A stretch of DNA of 64,000 nucleotides, taken from positions 1 through 64,000 of the forward strand of contig NZ_PVXL01000050.1 in the NCBI RefSeq assembly GCF_002995805.1, given 5' to 3'. The notes beneath the pieces were generated by a model, which searched no databases, was not told where the DNA came from, and was given only the letters and a program-made list of their open reading frames with translations. Shown in pieces: positions 59,493 through 64,000 of the stretch; the stretch's first letter is position 1; the number at the start of each line of letters is the position of its first letter. A program made the translations under genes and the position numbers. The DNA is from Neomoorella stamsii. Lineage in GTDB: Bacteria; Bacillota; DSM-521; Neomoorellales; Neomoorellaceae.

Positions 59493-59580
59493 AAAATAAA
59501 GCATGGCAGGTGGGAAGAACCCGGGTCAACCTGCGCTAGACAAACAGGGTTACCTCTCACATCTTATAAAGGAGGAGTAA

Positions 59581-60594
<1,014 letters not shown>

Positions 60595-60716
60595 AGGGAC
60601 GGTCGCCGCAAGGCGGCCGTTTCGCATGCCGGGGCAATTAGGGTAGTATAATGAGGAAGTAGTCAGGCACAATTGCTGCCCATCTCCCACTTCTATTTTT
60701 GAAGGAGGCATGACTG

Positions 60717-61898
60717 GTGGCCAAGCTAACTTTGAAAGACCTGGACCTCAATAATAAACGGGTACTGGTGCGGGTCGACTTCAACGTACCCCTGGAGGCA
60801 GGCCGGGTAACCGATAACACCCGCATCCGGGCGGCCCTGCCGACCATCCAATACCTCATTGACCACGGCGCCCGGGTAATCCTCATGTCCCACCTGGGGC
60901 GTCCCAAGGGCAAAGTCAAGGAAGAGCTGCGCCTGGACCCGGTGGCTAGAGAACTGGAAGGCCTCCTCGGCCGGCCGGTACATAAAGTCAACGATTGTAT
61001 TGGCCCCGAAGTAGAAACGGCGGTAGCGGCCCTTAAACCCGGCGAGGTTCTTCTCCTGGAAAACCTGCGCTTTTATCCGGAAGAAGAGAAAAATGACCCT
61101 GAATTTGCCAAAAAGCTGGCCTCCCTGGCCGACCTTTACGTCAACGACGCCTTTGGCGCCGCCCACCGCGCCCATGCTTCCACGGAAGGCGTGGCCCACT
61201 ACCTGCCGGCGGCGGCCGGGTTCCTGTTGCAGAAGGAAATCGAAACCCTGGGGAAGGCCCTGGCCGACCCGGAACGGCCCTTTGTGGCCATTATCGGCGG
61301 GGCCAAGGTATCCGACAAAATCAGCGTCATCCGCAACCTCCTTACCAAAGTGGATACCCTGATTATCGGCGGCGGCATGGCCAATACCTTTTTGCGGGCT
61401 AAAGGTTATGCCATGGGCAAGTCCCTGGTGGAAGAGGACCAGGTCTCCCTGGCCCGAGAGCTTATGGCAACGGCAGAGCAGCAGGGGGTAAAGATGCTGC
61501 TGCCCCGGGACCTGGTGGTGGCCCAGGAGTTCAAGGCTGATGCCCCCCACCAGGTAGTAGCTGCCAGCGCCGTCCCCGACGGCTGGATGGCCCTGGATAT
61601 CGGCCCCGAAACGGCGCGGGAGTATGCCGGTGCTTTGACCGGTGCCCGGACCGTCGTCTGGAACGGGCCCATGGGCGTCTTTGAAATGGAACCCTTTGCC
61701 CGCGGCACCGAGGCTGTGGCCCGGGCTGTGGCGGCCGTGGACGGCATGACCATCGTCGGCGGCGGGGACTCGGTGGCGGCAGTAGAAAAGATGGGTGTGG
61801 CGGCAAAAATTGGGCATATCTCCACCGGCGGCGGCGCCTCCCTGGAGTTCCTGGAAGGCAAGGCCCTTCCCGGTGTAGTAGCCCTGACGGAGAAATAG
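60717..61898 (+). CDS. pgk: Phosphoglycerate kinase
   Basis: Transfers phosphate from 1,3-bisphosphoglycerate to ADP. Substrate-binding motifs [33 protein letters not shown] and SHLGRPKG, the [13 protein letters not shown] segment, [18 protein letters not shown], and the nucleotide-side signatures [14 protein letters not shown] and [13 protein letters not shown]. Length 393 aa. Start GTG 60717 follows GAAGGAGG. A TATAAT at 60647-60652 in the 122-nt gap after gapA may be an internal promoter, and a GC hairpin (ACGGTCGCC/GGCGGCCGT) lies before it. Confidence 0.97.
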   Translation: MAKLTLKDLDLNNKRVLVRVDFNVPLEAGRVTDNTRIRAALPTIQYLIDHGARVILMSHLGRPKGKVKEELRLDPVARELEGLLGRPVHKVNDCIGPEVETAVAALKPGEVLLLENLRFYPEEEKNDPEFAKKLASLADLYVNDAFGAAHRAHASTEGVAHYLPAAAGFLLQKEIETLGKALADPERPFVAIIGGAKVSDKISVIRNLLTKVDTLIIGGGMANTFLRAKGYAMGKSLVEEDQVSLARELMATAEQQGVKMLLPRDLVVAQEFKADAPHQVVAASAVPDGWMALDIGPETAREYAGALTGARTVVWNGPMGVFEMEPFARGTEAVARAVAAVDGMTIVGGGDSVAAVEKMGVAAKIGHISTGGGASLEFLEGKALPGVVALTEK

Positions 61899-61917
61899 GG
61901 CGAGGGGAGGGATTCGC

Positions 61918-62670
61918 TTGCGCCGACCGATTATTGCCGGCAACTGGAAGATGCATAATACTACCGATAAGGCCAGGGAGCTGGTTACCCTGCTGAAGCC
62001 CCTGGTAGGTACCACCGGCGTGGAAGTGGTTGTCTGCCCGCCTTTCACGGCCATAGCGGCAACGGTCAATGCTGCAGCCGGTTCCAATATCTCGGTAGGC
62101 GCCCAGGACCTTTTCTGGGAAGACTGGGGTGCCTATACCGGTGAAGTATCCGCCCCCATGCTGAAAGAACTCGGCTGCCGTTTTGTCATTATTGGTCATT
62201 CCGAGCGACGCCAGTACTTTGGCGAGACCGATGCCACAGTCAATAAAAAGCTCCATGCCGCCCTGCGCCACGGTCTGGTCCCCATCGTCTGCGTCGGCGA
62301 AACCCTGGCCGAAAGGGAAGCCGGTAAGACCCTGGACGTGGTCCGCCGCCAGGTCCGGGAGGGTTTAAAGGGGCTGGTACCAGGCCAGGTGGAAACCCTG
62401 GTGGTGGCCTATGAACCCGTCTGGGCCATCGGTACCGGCCGGACGGCTACGGCAGCCGACGCCCAGGAGGTCATCGCCTTTATCCGGGAAACCTTAAGGG
62501 CCATGTATGGCGAAGAGGCGCGGGCTACTCGCATCCAGTACGGCGGTAGCGTCAAGCCGGAAAATATTGCCGAGCTCATGGCCCAGCCCGATATAGACGG
62601 CGCCCTGGTAGGGGGAGCAAGCCTGGACGCCATTTCCTTTGCAGCCATTGTCAACTATCAGCAACACTAG
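61918..62670 (+). CDS. tpiA: Triosephosphate isomerase
   Basis: Interconverts dihydroxyacetone phosphate and glyceraldehyde-3-phosphate, 250 aa, TIM barrel. Active site: K11-type lysine in [10 protein letters not shown], catalytic H94 in [11 protein letters not shown] and E166 in [17 protein letters not shown], with the flexible loop 6 after it. The phosphate-binding GGSVKPENI and GALVGGASL close the barrel. Start TTG 61918 is confirmed by GAGGGGAGGGA and by the family start. It lies 19 nt after pgk. Confidence 0.97.
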   Translation: MRRPIIAGNWKMHNTTDKARELVTLLKPLVGTTGVEVVVCPPFTAIAATVNAAAGSNISVGAQDLFWEDWGAYTGEVSAPMLKELGCRFVIIGHSERRQYFGETDATVNKKLHAALRHGLVPIVCVGETLAEREAGKTLDVVRRQVREGLKGLVPGQVETLVVAYEPVWAIGTGRTATAADAQEVIAFIRETLRAMYGEEARATRIQYGGSVKPENIAELMAQPDIDGALVGGASLDAISFAAIVNYQQH

Positions 62671-62758
62671 CCTGAAAGAGGGGTGGGGTACCGGGTAGTG
62701 CTCTCCCACCGCTCACCCCGTAGCTCCCCAATAAAAGTAGGGAACAGGAGAAATCATC

Positions 62759-64000
62759 TTGGTAAATGTTAATCGACCTTTAATGTTAATCATCCTTGAC
62801 GGTTTCGGCCTGGGGCAGCCGGGGGAAGGCAATGCCATCAGCCAGGGCCGTTTACCCAATTTCCGTCGGATGCTGGCTGAATACCCCCATACCCGCCTCC
62901 AGGCTTCCGGGGAAGCCGTGGGCTTGCCGGCAGGCCAGATGGGCAATTCCGAAGTCGGCCACCTGAATATCGGCGCCGGCCGCATTGTCTACCAGGAATT
63001 AACCCGCATAAGCCGGGCCATCCGCGACGGTTCCTTTTTTACCAATGAAGTGCTCCTCAAGGCCGTGCGGGCGGCAAAGGAACGGGGCGGCGCCCTGCAC
63101 CTGATGGGCCTGGTCTCCGACGGCGGCGTCCACAGCCACCTGGAGCACCTGTATGCCCTCCTGGAACTGGCCCAAAGGGAGGGAATGGAGCAAGTCTACA
63201 TCCACGCCTTCCTGGACGGCCGCGACGTCCCCCCGGCCAGTGCCGCCGGCTATCTGGAGCAGGTGGAGGCGGAGTGCCGGCAGCGGGGCACAGGGGCCAT
63301 CGCCAGCATCATGGGCCGTTACTATGCCATGGACCGGGATCGGCGCTGGGACCGGACGGAGCGCGCCTACCGGGCCCTGGTAGGGGGAGAAGGGTACCAG
63401 TTCCCTTCTGCGGCGGCGGCCATCCAGGCTTCCTATGACCGGGACATTACCGATGAATTTGTCGAGCCTTCCATAATCACCTGCGCCGGCCGACCCGTGG
63501 CGCTGGTCCGGGCCAAAGACAGCGTGATTTTCTTTAACTTCCGCGCCGACCGGGCGCGGCAGCTGACCCGGGCCTTTGTGGACAGAGAGTTTGAACCCTT
63601 TGACCGCCCCGGCGGGCGCCTGGATATCCAGTTTGTCTGCCTGACCCAGTACGACGTCACCATCCCGGCGCCGGTAGCCTTCCCGCCCCAGGTTTTGACC
63701 AATGTCCTGGGCGAGGTCATAGCCAGCAACGGCCTGAAGCAGCTGCGTATTGCCGAGACGGAAAAGTACGCCCACGTCACCTTTTTCTTTAACGGCGGCG
63801 TGGAAGAACCTTTCCCCGGCGAAGACCGCTTGCTCATTCCTTCGCCCAAAGTGGCTACCTATGATCAAAAACCTTCCATGAGCGCCCGGGAAGTTACGGA
63901 CGCCGTTCTGGAACGCCTGGATAAGTATGATTTTATCGTTTTAAACTTTGCCAATCCCGATATGGTTGGCCATACCGGCGACCTGGCAGCGGCCATTACG
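62759..64000 (+). CDS. gpmI: 2,3-bisphosphoglycerate-independent phosphoglycerate mutase (partial)
   Basis: Converts 3- to 2-phosphoglycerate using two manganese ions; 414 codons are present of roughly 510, and the gene runs off the window. TTG 62759 follows AGGAGA. The alkaline-phosphatase-like domain starts [21 protein letters not shown] (D14 as metal ligand). The phosphorylated serine is S64 in [20 protein letters not shown]. The inserted transferase domain follows: [66 protein letters not shown] and [28 protein letters not shown] near the end is the second metal site. eno would be expected next. Confidence 0.96.
   Translation, partial: MVNVNRPLMLIILDGFGLGQPGEGNAISQGRLPNFRRMLAEYPHTRLQASGEAVGLPAGQMGNSEVGHLNIGAGRIVYQELTRISRAIRDGSFFTNEVLLKAVRAAKERGGALHLMGLVSDGGVHSHLEHLYALLELAQREGMEQVYIHAFLDGRDVPPASAAGYLEQVEAECRQRGTGAIASIMGRYYAMDRDRRWDRTERAYRALVGGEGYQFPSAAAAIQASYDRDITDEFVEPSIITCAGRPVALVRAKDSVIFFNFRADRARQLTRAFVDREFEPFDRPGGRLDIQFVCLTQYDVTIPAPVAFPPQVLTNVLGEVIASNGLKQLRIAETEKYAHVTFFFNGGVEEPFPGEDRLLIPSPKVATYDQKPSMSAREVTDAVLERLDKYDFIVLNFANPDMVGHTGDLAAAIT

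Overview
The window is GC-rich Firmicutes (Bacillota) chromosome. It carries comFA/comFC, the sporulation-type regulator whiA, long-form hpf, rapZ-yvcK-whiA, FtsEX with a coiled-coil M23 peptidase, a TRAP/UroD-like C1 cassette, and an rpoN-gapA-pgk-tpiA-gpmI cluster. Gene content and protein style point to a thermophilic acetogen close to Moorella. That is an inference from family resemblance, not from a database match. No rRNA, tRNA or CRISPR array was seen.

Region by region. 0-4.4 kb: a small membrane protein, a diguanylate cyclase, and the competence genes comFA-comFC. 4.4-10.6 kb: a DnaA-box cluster, a cold-shock gene, hpf behind an apparently exact sigma-H promoter, an unknown gene, secA, a 238-bp structured repeat, and prfB with a programmed frameshift. 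10.6-17.8 kb: a radical SAM protein with a linked HTH regulator, an ABC1/UbiB kinase, a ferredoxin, a YitT-type membrane protein and a split transketolase. 17.8-26.6 kb: an accessory island with an Xre repressor and its palindromic operator, a deletion junction joining a second Xre gene to a headless surface protein, a frameshifted S-layer protein, an Rpn nuclease, a dead Gre-like gene, antitoxin debris and an intact BrnT/BrnA-like toxin-antitoxin pair.

26.6-34 kb: ftsE-ftsX-M23 peptidase-CtpA, which together form a cell-wall hydrolase control module, then an isochorismatase-family hydrolase, rtcB and a frameshifted coiled-coil protein. 34-52 kb: nucleotide excision repair genes uvrB and uvrA-uvrC, separated by an endonuclease Q-UvrD helicase fusion and by a cassette of PocR/AraC regulator, UroD-like methyltransferase, TRAP transporter and DUF1638 protein. 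51.7-57 kb: Cof phosphatase, PHP phosphoesterase, rapZ-yvcK-whiA and an acyltransferase. 57-64 kb: the second copy of the structured repeat, a DUF1405 protein, rpoN with an in-frame TGA, then lower glycolysis up to gpmI, which runs off the window.

The main points for a second look are these: the two-copy ~238-bp element whose helices covary between copies; the EndoQ-UvrD fusion with two sliding-clamp-like motifs among the uvr genes; the nonsense codon in an otherwise intact rpoN; the HTH/surface-protein deletion scar; and a shared upstream motif in the methyltransferase/TRAP cassette.
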